Positions 37,411 to 46,400 of a stretch of DNA of 64,000 bases are shown here, in pieces. Both the position numbers and the translations under genes were made by a program. The stretch covers positions 496,001-560,000 of the forward strand of contig NZ_JBJJBQ010000002.1 of NCBI RefSeq assembly GCF_045446075.1. Reading direction: 5' to 3'. The notes below the pieces were generated by a model. It worked only from the letters and a program-made list of their open reading frames with translations, was not told the DNA's origin and did no database searches. Each line of letters starts with the position of its first letter. Position 1 is the stretch's first letter. The DNA comes from Flavisericum labens. GTDB lineage: Bacteria; Bacteroidota; Bacteroidia; Flavobacteriales; Flavobacteriaceae.

Positions 37411-39957
37411 ATGTTAAAGAACCAACTAACTAAAAATGCAATATTAGCGACAATACTTTTTCTAACGGTATCTTTATGTTTCAGCCAATCCTATAAGGGG
37501 GAGTTATACAAGAATTTAGAGTTTAATGGAGACCACATTGTTTATAAAGGAAAAAAAATAGAGCTTGGTCCAAAAGCATTTTTTATTGATGGACAACTGA
37601 GTGACGAAGAGGCTTCAAAACATGAGTATGTTTATAATTCCGTAATTGAGGCTAATAAGCATTTAACACATGGTAATGAAGGTTCGCCAATGGTGTTGTA
37701 CATCGTGCCTTGGGTATATTGGGTGGATAACCCAGACGACCCTGAAATTCGCCTCCCAAAAACTGGTAATCCAGTCCCTTTCGGGTTAGAAATATCGTGT
37801 GAGTGGTTAAAATTTCATGGACTTTCCGATAACCCAGAAGATGTGATTATCGCTTCTAACCGTGGGCAAACTATGGGGGCAAAAGGTAATTTTACCATGC
37901 TAAATATTAAAGGTAACGGTACTCGAGCTGAAAACATAACTTTTGGAAACTATTGTAATATTGATTTGGTTTACCCATTAAACCCTAAACTAAATAGAAA
38001 GAAAAGAGGATCGGCCATTGTACAAGCTCAGTTGGTGTTTTCTAACGGCGATAAGGTTTTTGTACGTAATTCAAGGTTTATTAGTCGCTTGAACTTAGGC
38101 CCTTTTTGGGGAAGCAAACGCACGCTTTTTGAAGGTTGCCATTTTGAAATGACTGACGATGCCCTTAACGGAAGTGCAGTCTATTTAAATAGTACCTTTG
38201 ATTTTTATTCGTCCAAACCCTTTTACAGAACCGATGGAACAGGGTCGGTATTTTTAAATTGTGATATTCAATCGTTTACTAGAGGTAATCAATATTTCGA
38301 AAAAGCAAGAGGCCCAATAGCTGTTGTCGATACTCGGTTTTCAGCCGAAAATTTAAGCTATATCGGATGGCGTGATACTCCCGATTTAGAGGCACGACAT
38401 TACCAATACCGAGTCAGTTTAAATGAAGAACCGTTGTTTATTGGAAAAAAACATCCATTTGCAACGGTAGATATGTCCAACAAACCTGTGCTTAAGGCTT
38501 ATCGCTTTGACTACAAAGGGGAGGTGATATACAATGCCTATAATTTGCTTCGGGGAAATGACGATTGGGACCCAATGGGCATAAAACCAATTGTGTTAAA
38601 AGCTGAAAAAGAAAACGGCAAAAATTTATCTAAAATTCCCACACAATTAATTATATCTCCCACACAAAAAAAGCTAGAAACAGGAAAGGATAGCTTACTC
38701 TTAAAAGCAACGGTAAATCGATTCGGTAATTTTCAAGTTACTGGAACAGCTATAAAATGGACGATTGCGGAAGAATATCAGCCCTATGCTCAACTTAGAG
38801 CAAATCCAGATGGAACATGTTGGGTCATTCCAACAAATAATAAAAATGAAACCAAGCAAGTCATTGTTACAGCATCAACGGCTTCGGGTTTAGAATCGGC
38901 AAGCGTACTAGATATAGCACCATCATTTTTAGTACCGCCTTCATTTATTAGACTTCCCCAAATCAGTAAAAAAGAAGGTGAGCTTCAGGTGACTTATACT
39001 TTGGATATGAATTTTAAAGACGAATCGCTTATAACATGGTACCGGTGCGAGGATGCCAAAGGGAACAACCCGATTGAAGTTGCCGTTTCAAGGTTTGATA
39101 ACCCAATGAAAGTATATACAATCTCAGAAGGCGATATCGGTTATTATATAAAAGCTAGTGTGTCTCCTAAACATTTACGGTGTTATGCTGGTCCACCAAA
39201 GTCTGTTGTTTTCAACAAAAAAATCGAAGAAAAAGATTTCAAGGGTAATCCCAATGTCTTAGTGCCAAATCTCGAAAATATGTCGGCAACATACCAGCCA
39301 AAAGTTTTACCAGGTTTTTGGTCACTCGATAGTTTCGCGCCAGCCGATACTAAAGAATTTAATTGGGAGGCAGATAACAGTCGCGACCCATGGTATTATG
39401 GTGAGGGCATCAATGGGGCTGCTGGAACAAAAGGATTCGTGCAAAATACAAAAGGTGCACGAATGCGTTATAAGCCTGTTGGCAATAACTTTGGCGATAT
39501 GAAAATCAGTTTTACTGCGTTGCCATCCAAAACGGCAGGCCAAGGTTTTAGCAGTGCCAGAATGCAATATATGGACGTCGGGATAAAAATGGATGTTGAA
39601 AATATGAATGGCTATGCGCTACGTTTAATCAGAACAACCAAATACAGCGATGCCGTCGATTTTATTTTGATGAAATACAAAAACGGAAAAGCCACACCAA
39701 TTAGCCAACCGGTTTCAGCATCATGCTATCGTCCAAATTGTAAAATTAGTATTAAAGTTGTCGGCAATAAATTGAGAGTACGTGCAGAAAACACTTCAGA
39801 ATATTTTACAAAACATGATGAAAATGAAGTTGTTAATGAGGTGAATTTAGAAACGGAGATCACTCTCAACCCATACGGTGGTGTAAGCTTTCAGCACACA
39901 GGATCCGTTCGAAGCGGGGCTACACTAATAAAAGATTTAAAAATTCAATGGCTATAA
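37411..39957 (+). CDS. Secreted beta-helix protein of the pectin locus, function unknown
   Basis: 848 residues with a signal peptide ending near LCFSQS. The N-terminal half is a pectin-lyase/pectinesterase-type beta-helix with alternating short strands (NFTMLNIKGNGTRAENITFG, KVFVRNSRFISRLNLGPFWG). The C-terminal half contains Ig-like beta-sandwiches (PTQLIISPTQKKLETGKDS, PPSFIRLPQISKKEGELQV) and a final jelly-roll (about 650-848). I see no PL or CE8 catalytic signature I can name. It is 11 bp after the DUF6298 gene and 23 bp before the GH43 gene, so it belongs to the same unit. Confidence 0.7.
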   Translation: MLKNQLTKNAILATILFLTVSLCFSQSYKGELYKNLEFNGDHIVYKGKKIELGPKAFFIDGQLSDEEASKHEYVYNSVIEANKHLTHGNEGSPMVLYIVPWVYWVDNPDDPEIRLPKTGNPVPFGLEISCEWLKFHGLSDNPEDVIIASNRGQTMGAKGNFTMLNIKGNGTRAENITFGNYCNIDLVYPLNPKLNRKKRGSAIVQAQLVFSNGDKVFVRNSRFISRLNLGPFWGSKRTLFEGCHFEMTDDALNGSAVYLNSTFDFYSSKPFYRTDGTGSVFLNCDIQSFTRGNQYFEKARGPIAVVDTRFSAENLSYIGWRDTPDLEARHYQYRVSLNEEPLFIGKKHPFATVDMSNKPVLKAYRFDYKGEVIYNAYNLLRGNDDWDPMGIKPIVLKAEKENGKNLSKIPTQLIISPTQKKLETGKDSLLLKATVNRFGNFQVTGTAIKWTIAEEYQPYAQLRANPDGTCWVIPTNNKNETKQVIVTASTASGLESASVLDIAPSFLVPPSFIRLPQISKKEGELQVTYTLDMNFKDESLITWYRCEDAKGNNPIEVAVSRFDNPMKVYTISEGDIGYYIKASVSPKHLRCYAGPPKSVVFNKKIEEKDFKGNPNVLVPNLENMSATYQPKVLPGFWSLDSFAPADTKEFNWEADNSRDPWYYGEGINGAAGTKGFVQNTKGARMRYKPVGNNFGDMKISFTALPSKTAGQGFSSARMQYMDVGIKMDVENMNGYALRLIRTTKYSDAVDFILMKYKNGKATPISQPVSASCYRPNCKISIKVVGNKLRVRAENTSEYFTKHDENEVVNEVNLETEITLNPYGGVSFQHTGSVRSGATLIKDLKIQWL

Positions 39958-39980
39958 AGCCTTCTTAAACTAAACTAACT

Positions 39981-41528
39981 ATGAAAACAAACAGATTAAT
40001 TAATACCCTACTAATCAGTTGCGCACTGGTATTATTTTTATGCTTATCTAGTTGCAAAAATAATCAAGCTGATAAATCACCTGTTGAAGTTGAAATAGAT
40101 GAATCGACGTTCTCAAACCCTATTTTGGGAGGCGACTACCCAGACCCATCAATAGTTCGCGTTGGTAGCGATTATTACATGACACATTCATCATTTAATT
40201 ATTACCCCGGATTGATAGTTTGGCATTCCACAGACTTAGTGAATTGGAAACGTATCTCTCATGGTTTAACAAAAAACGTGGGTTCGGTTTGGGCGCCAGA
40301 TTTGGTTTATGTGAATAACAAATATTACATCTACTTTCCGGCAGGAGGAACGAATTGGGTAGTTTATGCCGATTCGCCAGAAGGCCCTTGGAGTGAACCA
40401 GTCGATTTAAATTTAAGTGGATACATAGATCCAGGACATTTGGTTGATGAGGAAGGGAACCGTTATTTATACCTCTCACATGGTTATGTGGTAAAACTTA
40501 CCGAAGATGGTTTGGCAACTGCCGAAGAGCCCGTTAAAAACTATGAAGGCTGGGAATTTCCAAAAGAATGGAGTACAGAATGTTTTTGTTTGGAATCACC
40601 AAAATCTACTGTTAAAGATGGTTACTATTATTTAACCACGGCCGAAGGCGGTACGGCAGGTCCAGCAACAGCTCACATGGTGGTTTCAGCGAGAGCGAAA
40701 TCGCCTTACGGGCCTTTTGAAAACTCACCATATAACCCCATAGTCCACACCAAAGATAGGAGCGAACGTTGGTGGAACCAGGGGCACGGCACATTGGTTG
40801 ACGATGTAAGCGGTAATTGGTGGATTATGTACCATGGTTATGAAAAACACTTTCAAACATTGGGACGACAAACTTTAATGTTGCCTATTGAATGGACAGA
40901 AGATGGTTGGTTTAAAGTTCCTGATGGCGTGAAAGCTTCCGATGATATTATAGCGCCTAAATTAGAGGCTTCAGAGCGTGCCCATGGATTAAGCGATAAT
41001 TTCGATAACGAAACGTTAAACCTGCAATGGCAATTTTACAAAGATTACAACCCAGAACGGATTGATTTTAAAGATGGTACTTTAGAGCTAAAGGCTGAAG
41101 GGAAATCGTTTGCCGATAGCTCGCCAATTTTAGTGAACAGCGGCGATAGAAAATATGACGTTCAGGTTGAATATACTTTTGAAGGTGATGTTGAAATCGG
41201 GCTTTGTCTATACTACAACGAAACGGCAAACATGCATGTTTCTGTTCAAGAAGACCGATTTACTGTTTATAACCGTCAAAGAAGAAAAATTAGTGAAAAA
41301 AATACCTTAGGAAACCACGGATATTTAAGAATTTTAAATGATGAAAACGAAGTCAGTTTTTATTTTAGTGAAGATGCCAAAAACTGGATTCGTGTAGAAC
41401 GGAGTATCGAGGCGAGTGGGTTTAACCACAATGTATTTGGTGAGTTCTTAAGTCTGCGTGCGGGATTGTTTGCATTTGGTGATGGTAGTGTAAAATTTGA
41501 TAATTTCATATATAATACGCTCAATTAA
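39981..41528 (+). CDS. GH43-family glycoside hydrolase lipoprotein
   Basis: 515 residues with a lipobox (FLCLSSCKNN). The five-bladed beta-propeller of GH43 carries the expected acids: base Asp55 in DYPDPSIV, pKa modulator Asp107 in VWAPDLVY and acid Glu205 in CLESPK. A C-terminal beta-sandwich (about 335-515) resembles the accessory domain of beta-xylosidase/arabinofuranosidase subfamilies. It removes arabinose, galactose or xylose side chains, in this setting most likely arabinan or galactan branches of rhamnogalacturonan. It is anchored in the outer membrane or periplasm. Confidence 0.88.
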   Translation: MKTNRLINTLLISCALVLFLCLSSCKNNQADKSPVEVEIDESTFSNPILGGDYPDPSIVRVGSDYYMTHSSFNYYPGLIVWHSTDLVNWKRISHGLTKNVGSVWAPDLVYVNNKYYIYFPAGGTNWVVYADSPEGPWSEPVDLNLSGYIDPGHLVDEEGNRYLYLSHGYVVKLTEDGLATAEEPVKNYEGWEFPKEWSTECFCLESPKSTVKDGYYYLTTAEGGTAGPATAHMVVSARAKSPYGPFENSPYNPIVHTKDRSERWWNQGHGTLVDDVSGNWWIMYHGYEKHFQTLGRQTLMLPIEWTEDGWFKVPDGVKASDDIIAPKLEASERAHGLSDNFDNETLNLQWQFYKDYNPERIDFKDGTLELKAEGKSFADSSPILVNSGDRKYDVQVEYTFEGDVEIGLCLYYNETANMHVSVQEDRFTVYNRQRRKISEKNTLGNHGYLRILNDENEVSFYFSEDAKNWIRVERSIEASGFNHNVFGEFLSLRAGLFAFGDGSVKFDNFIYNTLN

Positions 41529-41544
41529 CCTAATAATTAAACCA

Positions 41545-42747
41545 ATGTTTAATATAAAAATCAATTGCTCTATTGTTGTGCTTTTTTTTGCAGTGCTTAA
41601 TTTTTCTAGTAATGACTTAAATGCACAAATACAAAAAGGTGAAAAATCAAGAATTAGCACACGACCATTTGCTGATGGTGTTCGGCATTGGTATAATATT
41701 AAAAATGAGCGCAGTCTTGTAGACCCAATAGAAAATCAACCGAGGTATGACGAGTTAGATTACACTAAAATTGCCGATAATATAATTTTGTTTCAAAGAA
41801 ACAATGGCGGATGGCCAAAGAATTATGATATGCGGGCTATTTTAACACCAGAACAAATAAAAAGGGTTGTAAATTCTAAAGATGTTTTGTATACAACTTT
41901 TGATAATTCAACAACATTCCCTCATATATTTTATTTGGCTCAAGTCTATACTTTAACCAACCTTGAGAAGTATAAGAATGCGTGCTTAAAGGGAATCGAT
42001 TTTGTTTTAGAGGCACAATACGAAAATGGTGGATGGCCACAGTATTCTCCTTTACAAGATAATTATAGCAGACATATTACCTTTAACGATGAAGCCTACA
42101 TGGGTATAATGGTGTTGCTCAAAAAAATAATTAATAACAATCCAAACTTTCAGTTTATTGATAATGAACTAAAAGAAAAAGTTACAAAAGCATATAATAA
42201 AGGTTTAGACTGTATTTTAAATATGCAAATTGAAAATAAAGGAAAGCTTACTGCGTGGTGCCAACAGCATGACGAAAAAGATTTGTCGCCCGCATGGGCA
42301 AGAGCTTTTGAGCCGCCAAGTATTTGTAACAAAGAAAGTGTTCCGATAGTTCTATTTTTAATGGAAATAGACCACCCTAGCGAAAAAATAATCCAATCTA
42401 TTCAAAGTGCTGTAAAGTGGTTTGAAGATTCTAAAATTTATAATACCAGAGTTGAAAGTTTTGAGATAGAGCCTTTCGAATCCAAATTTAAAACCGTTAG
42501 CAGGGATAGACGTGTTGTAATCGATTCTTCGGCAGCACCTATTTGGACACGCTATTATGAACTAGAAACTGGTATACCATTGTTTTGTGACCGTAACAGT
42601 AAGTTTTTATACTCTATGGCAGAGGTTAGCGTTGAAAGGAGAAACGGTTATGCGTGGTATACATATGAACCACAAAACGCTTTAGATAAATATGTAGAGT
42701 GGCAAAATAAATGGGCACCAAACAATAACGTTTTACAACAAAAATAA
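41545..42747 (+). CDS. pelA: PL10 pectate lyase
   Basis: 400 residues from the Met at 41545. An in-frame Met at 41497 lies inside the GH43 gene and is rejected. A signal peptide ends near LNAQ. The PL10 core is canonical: NNGGWPKNYDM, TTFDNSTT, NGGWPQYSPL, ITFNDEAYM, and the catalytic Arg253 in ARAFEPPS. It cleaves polygalacturonate by Ca2+-dependent beta-elimination, probably in the periplasm because it has neither a T9SS sorting domain nor a lipobox. It lies 16 bp after GH43. Confidence 0.92.
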   Translation: MFNIKINCSIVVLFFAVLNFSSNDLNAQIQKGEKSRISTRPFADGVRHWYNIKNERSLVDPIENQPRYDELDYTKIADNIILFQRNNGGWPKNYDMRAILTPEQIKRVVNSKDVLYTTFDNSTTFPHIFYLAQVYTLTNLEKYKNACLKGIDFVLEAQYENGGWPQYSPLQDNYSRHITFNDEAYMGIMVLLKKIINNNPNFQFIDNELKEKVTKAYNKGLDCILNMQIENKGKLTAWCQQHDEKDLSPAWARAFEPPSICNKESVPIVLFLMEIDHPSEKIIQSIQSAVKWFEDSKIYNTRVESFEIEPFESKFKTVSRDRRVVIDSSAAPIWTRYYELETGIPLFCDRNSKFLYSMAEVSVERRNGYAWYTYEPQNALDKYVEWQNKWAPNNNVLQQK

Positions 42748-42766
42748 TGACATAAAAACATTTTAG

Positions 42767-43537
42767 ATGAAAGCACTATTAATAAGCATTGTTTTAACCT
42801 TTTCGTTGGTGGTTAAGGCACAAACTGAATCGATAAAAGATGGCTCGTATCACTGGTCTGAATTTCCAGTCAATTTTAGTGAGGATAGAGAAACAAGAAG
42901 TATCATAGAAGGCACTTCGCCACATTTTGAATATCTCGAAATTCATGCCACGACGCAATATCCTGGTGCTAAACCTAACAAACCTAATGCCAATAAAGAT
43001 CTAGAAGAACTTATAATTGTTAAGGAGGGTTTTATGAAAGTGACCATCGAAGGAAAAAGTAAAATCGTTGGGCCAGAAAGTGTAATTTTGTTTTTGCCAA
43101 ACGAAGTGCACAGTATTGAAAACGTAGGCGATAGTAATCTCACTTATTATATAATGAGTTACCGCTCGAAAAAGCCAATCAATTTCAAAAGAGGTTTGCA
43201 GAATGGAGGGTCAATGGTTTACAACGCTAAAAATTTAACTTATAAGCCAAGTCATAAAGGTGGAGGTGTAGCTTATTTTGATAAGGCGACGAGTATGTGT
43301 GAACGTTTCGAAATGCACATTACGGAATTAAACAGAAAAGGACCAAGCCATAACCCGCATGAACATATTGAAACCGAAATTATTTTGGTTTTATCAGGCA
43401 ATACAGAAATGATGATTGATGGTAAAACGTATCGAGGTTCAGCAGGGGATTTGTATTTTGCAAATTCGGAATTGTTACACGGCATTAGCAATGCTAGTGA
43501 TGAATCATGTAAATATTTCGCTTTTAAGTGGAATTAA
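42767..43537 (+). CDS. Periplasmic bicupin protein
   Basis: 256 residues with a signal peptide (LLISIVLTFSLVVKAQ). Two cupin domains follow. The first (about 45-130) has lost most of its metal ligands. The second keeps a full set: PHEHIETEIILVLSG and, further on, LLHGIS. Small cytosolic KdgF cupins linearise the unsaturated uronates made by pectate lyases. A periplasmic double cupin as the last gene of a pectin locus could act on the same 4,5-unsaturated products, but this is inference. It is 19 bp after the PL10 gene. Confidence 0.75.
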   Translation: MKALLISIVLTFSLVVKAQTESIKDGSYHWSEFPVNFSEDRETRSIIEGTSPHFEYLEIHATTQYPGAKPNKPNANKDLEELIIVKEGFMKVTIEGKSKIVGPESVILFLPNEVHSIENVGDSNLTYYIMSYRSKKPINFKRGLQNGGSMVYNAKNLTYKPSHKGGGVAYFDKATSMCERFEMHITELNRKGPSHNPHEHIETEIILVLSGNTEMMIDGKTYRGSAGDLYFANSELLHGISNASDESCKYFAFKWN

Positions 43538-43626
43538 TCGAAAAGAATTCCACGATGGTCAGCGTCGGGGTTTGCGTTGAAATTGTCATTTCCGTAATCC
43601 CGATAGCTATCGGGACGGGAATCTAA
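43532..43626. repeat. Dispersed palindromic repeat, copy 1
   Basis: The segment beginning ATTAATCGAAAAGAATTCC (43533-43551) and running through GCGTTGAAATTGTCATT matches copy 2 at 54392 with few mismatches over about 60 bp. It contains a perfect 16-bp palindrome, CCCGATAGCTATCGGG, at 43599-43614, nested in a larger imperfect hairpin ending ACGGGAATC. It separates the pectin locus from the deoxy-sugar genes. A TATTTTTG box at 43630-43637 just after it may serve the next gene. Confidence 0.65.
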
Positions 43627-43667
43627 AACTATTTTTGAGAATATATAAAGAAAATTAAAAGCAATTA

Positions 43668-44678
43668 ATGAAATACATAGTTTGTGAAAAACCAGGGGAG
43701 TTTATTCTAAAAGAAAAAGAAGCTCCAAAACGAAAAAAGGGAGAGGCCCTTTTAAAAATAAAAAAAGTAGGTATTTGTGGTACTGATTTACACGCTTATG
43801 GTGGTAACCAGGCATTTTTCACCTATCCAAGAATTTTGGGCCACGAATTGGCTTCCGAAGTTCTTGAAATCGACGACAATGAAAAGGATATTAAAGCGGG
43901 AGATAAAGTCGTGGTGATGCCTTACGTTAGTTGCGGGGAGTGTATTGCTTGCGCCAATGGAAAAACGAATTGCTGCACGAATATCAGAGTTTTAGGCGTG
44001 CATGCCGATGGCGGTATGCAAGAGCAAATTACCGTTCCAGATAACATTTTATTGCCGGCAAATAACCTTTCGGACAACGAAATGGCCATTGTAGAACCAT
44101 TGGCTATTGGTGCGCATGCCATTCGGAGAGCCAATATTCAAAAGGGCGAAACCATTGCCGTTGTAGGCTGCGGACCTATCGGTATTGGTATTATGAAACT
44201 GGCACAAATAGCAGGAGCAAAAGTAATTGCTATCGATATGAACGAACAGCGATTGGCCTACGCCAAAGATAAAATAGGGGTTGATTATGTTGTTAAAGCC
44301 GGAGATGCAACTATAGAAGAGATTTCAAAAATAACGAATGGTGATTTATGTACAGCGGTTTTTGATGCCTCTGGTAATAAGTTTGCTTTGGAAGCTTGCC
44401 CGAGTTACATGTCGCATGGAGGTCGTTTTGTTTTGGTGGGTCTTTCAAAAGGCGATTTAACCTATAACCATCCAGCAGTGCATGCCAAGGAAATGACTTT
44501 AATGTGCAGTAGAAATGCCACAACTGAAGATTTCGAGCATGTTATTAGTGTGCTTGATCAATTTCCAACCGATTCGTTTATAACGCATGCGGTCGATTTC
44601 ACCGAAATGATTCAACATTTCGATAGTTGGTTAAAACCAGAAACAGGTGTTATAAAAGCAACCGTAAGCTTCAGTTGA
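43668..44678 (+). CDS. Zinc-dependent medium-chain dehydrogenase
   Basis: 336 residues of the MDR family. Catalytic zinc ligands are Cys37 (GICGTD) and His59-Glu60 (GHE). Structural zinc cysteines are 89, 92, 95 and 102/103 in CGECIACANGKTNCC. The NAD loop is VVGCGPIGIG. The first gene of the deoxy-sugar run, it probably oxidises a sugar or sugar acid, for instance L-fucose/L-rhamnose or an aldonate. Candidates in this family include sorbitol and L-idonate dehydrogenases. The specificity is not readable. Confidence 0.87.
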   Translation: MKYIVCEKPGEFILKEKEAPKRKKGEALLKIKKVGICGTDLHAYGGNQAFFTYPRILGHELASEVLEIDDNEKDIKAGDKVVVMPYVSCGECIACANGKTNCCTNIRVLGVHADGGMQEQITVPDNILLPANNLSDNEMAIVEPLAIGAHAIRRANIQKGETIAVVGCGPIGIGIMKLAQIAGAKVIAIDMNEQRLAYAKDKIGVDYVVKAGDATIEEISKITNGDLCTAVFDASGNKFALEACPSYMSHGGRFVLVGLSKGDLTYNHPAVHAKEMTLMCSRNATTEDFEHVISVLDQFPTDSFITHAVDFTEMIQHFDSWLKPETGVIKATVSFS

Positions 44679-44722
44679 TTTTAGGAGCCAAGAACCAGAA
44701 ACTAAGAACTAAAAACTAAATA

Positions 44723-45550
44723 ATGATAATAGACTCGCATCAGCATTTTTGGCACTACGAACCCGTGAAACATGAGTGGATAGACGATGAAATGGCAGCT
44801 ATTCGAAGGGATTTTTTGCCTGCTGATTTAAAAAAGGTCTATCAAGAAAATGGGATTGATGGCTGTGTAGCCGTTCAAGCCGACCAGACTTTGGAAGAAA
44901 CCGATTTTTTATTGGATTTGGCTTCAAAGCACGATTTTATTAAAGGCGTTGTAGGTTGGGTAGATTTATGCGCCAACAACATTGAAGAAGTACTTCAAAA
45001 ATATAGTACTTCAAAAAAATTAAAAGGTTTTAGGCATGTGGTACAGGGGGAACCCGACCATAATTTCCTTTTAAGAGCTAATTTTTTAAACGGAATAAAA
45101 GCTTTGGAGAAACATAACTTCGCTTATGATATTTTGGTATTTCCACATCAACTGAGTGCTGTTTTAGAGTTTGTAAAGCGCTTCCCTAATCAAAAATTTG
45201 TTATAGACCATATTGCAAAACCATATATAAAAGATGGGTTTTATGAAGGTTGGGCAGTTTTGATGAAGGAAATAGCCAATCAGGAAAATGTCTATTGCAA
45301 AGTTTCAGGAATGATTACAGAAGCCGATTATAAATCTTGGACAGAAGAGCAGTTAAAACCTTATTTAGATTTGGTTTTCAATGCTTTCGGTACAGAACGG
45401 ATTATGTTTGGTTCCGATTGGCCCGTGTGTTTGGTGGCCGGAAACTATTTTGAAGTAAAAACTATTGTTACTAATTTTATTGATGGCTTTTCCAAAACAG
45501 AGCAAGAGGCTATAATGGGGAAAAATGCCATTCAATTTTACAATTTATAA
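44723..45550 (+). CDS. Amidohydrolase-family sugar lactonase (L-fucono-/L-rhamnono-lactonase type)
   Basis: 275 residues with a TIM-barrel metal centre: His6 and His8 in DSHQHFWHYEP, His in VIDHIAKP and Asp in MFGSDWPV. This is the COG3618 group, whose characterised members open L-fucono-1,4-lactone or L-rhamnono-lactone. Neighbours (SDR, FucP, mutarotase) fit that reaction. It follows the Zn-dehydrogenase by 44 bp and precedes the SDR by 14 bp. 4-sulfomuconolactonase-like activity is a remote alternative. Confidence 0.87.
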   Translation: MIIDSHQHFWHYEPVKHEWIDDEMAAIRRDFLPADLKKVYQENGIDGCVAVQADQTLEETDFLLDLASKHDFIKGVVGWVDLCANNIEEVLQKYSTSKKLKGFRHVVQGEPDHNFLLRANFLNGIKALEKHNFAYDILVFPHQLSAVLEFVKRFPNQKFVIDHIAKPYIKDGFYEGWAVLMKEIANQENVYCKVSGMITEADYKSWTEEQLKPYLDLVFNAFGTERIMFGSDWPVCLVAGNYFEVKTIVTNFIDGFSKTEQEAIMGKNAIQFYNL

Positions 45551-45564
45551 ATAGAACAACAAAA

Positions 45565-46356
45565 ATGGATTTAGGTTTAAAAGATAAAGTAGTTGTGGTA
45601 ACAGGTGCCGCAGGGATAAAAGGTAGCATTGGAGAAACCATCGTTCAGCACTTGGCTAATGAAGGTGCTATTCCTGTAATCGTATGTAGAAATGACCGTG
45701 GCTACGGTTACGAAAAAGAGCTTCAAGAGAGAGGTATCGATTCCATATTTATTAAAACTGATTTATCGGAGTACAAGCAAATTGAAAAAGCAGCAAAGAA
45801 GATAGAGGAAAAATACGGTAGGGTAGATGCGTTGATTAATAACGTTGGCGTAAACGATGGCACCGGATTGGATAGCTCGATGGAGGACTTTATGTATTCT
45901 ATAAAACTCAATATGGTCAGCTATTTTGCCATGACCAAATACTGTTTGCCCATGATAAAAAAGGTAAAGGGCAATATTTTGAACATCGGTTCTAAAGTAT
46001 CCATTACAGGTCAGGGAGGAACGTCTGGATATGCCGCAGCAAAAGGTGGAGTTTACGGCTTAACACGCGAGTGGGCGGTCGATTTAATAAAAGACGGCAT
46101 TCGTTGTAATGCCATAGTTATTGCGGAAAGCTGGACACCGGCCTACGATAATTGGATAAAAACTTTGGACAATGGTGAAGAAAAACTAAAATCTATAGTT
46201 GAAAAAATTCCATTGGGAAATAGAATGACCACACCTGCGGAAATAGCAGACCAATGTCTGTTTACCATCTCAGACAAAGCATCGCACACTACGGGGCAGT
46301 TTATTGCTGTAGATGGTGGGTATATACATCTAGATAGGTCGCTTTTAACAGAATAA
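45565..46356 (+). CDS. Short-chain dehydrogenase, L-fucose dehydrogenase-like
   Basis: 263 residues of a classical SDR: VTGAAGIKGSIGE nucleotide loop, NNVGVND, catalytic Ser in NIGSKVSITG and YAAAKGG. IAESWTP replaces the usual PG after the beta-6 strand. Located between the lactonase and FucP, it most likely makes the lactone that the lactonase opens (L-fucose or L-rhamnose 1-dehydrogenase). It could instead act on a later intermediate. 44 bp separate it from fucP. Confidence 0.85.
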   Translation: MDLGLKDKVVVVTGAAGIKGSIGETIVQHLANEGAIPVIVCRNDRGYGYEKELQERGIDSIFIKTDLSEYKQIEKAAKKIEEKYGRVDALINNVGVNDGTGLDSSMEDFMYSIKLNMVSYFAMTKYCLPMIKKVKGNILNIGSKVSITGQGGTSGYAAAKGGVYGLTREWAVDLIKDGIRCNAIVIAESWTPAYDNWIKTLDNGEEKLKSIVEKIPLGNRMTTPAEIADQCLFTISDKASHTTGQFIAVDGGYIHLDRSLLTE

Positions 46357-46400
46357 AAATAATCTAAAATTTAACCAACAACTAAACTAAACAACCAAAC

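Noticed and set aside
42531..42545. LacI-like AATCGATT in a coding region (also near 38706 and 26827)
   Set aside because: These occur inside genes with no promoter nearby; the octamer is expected by chance in AT-rich DNA.
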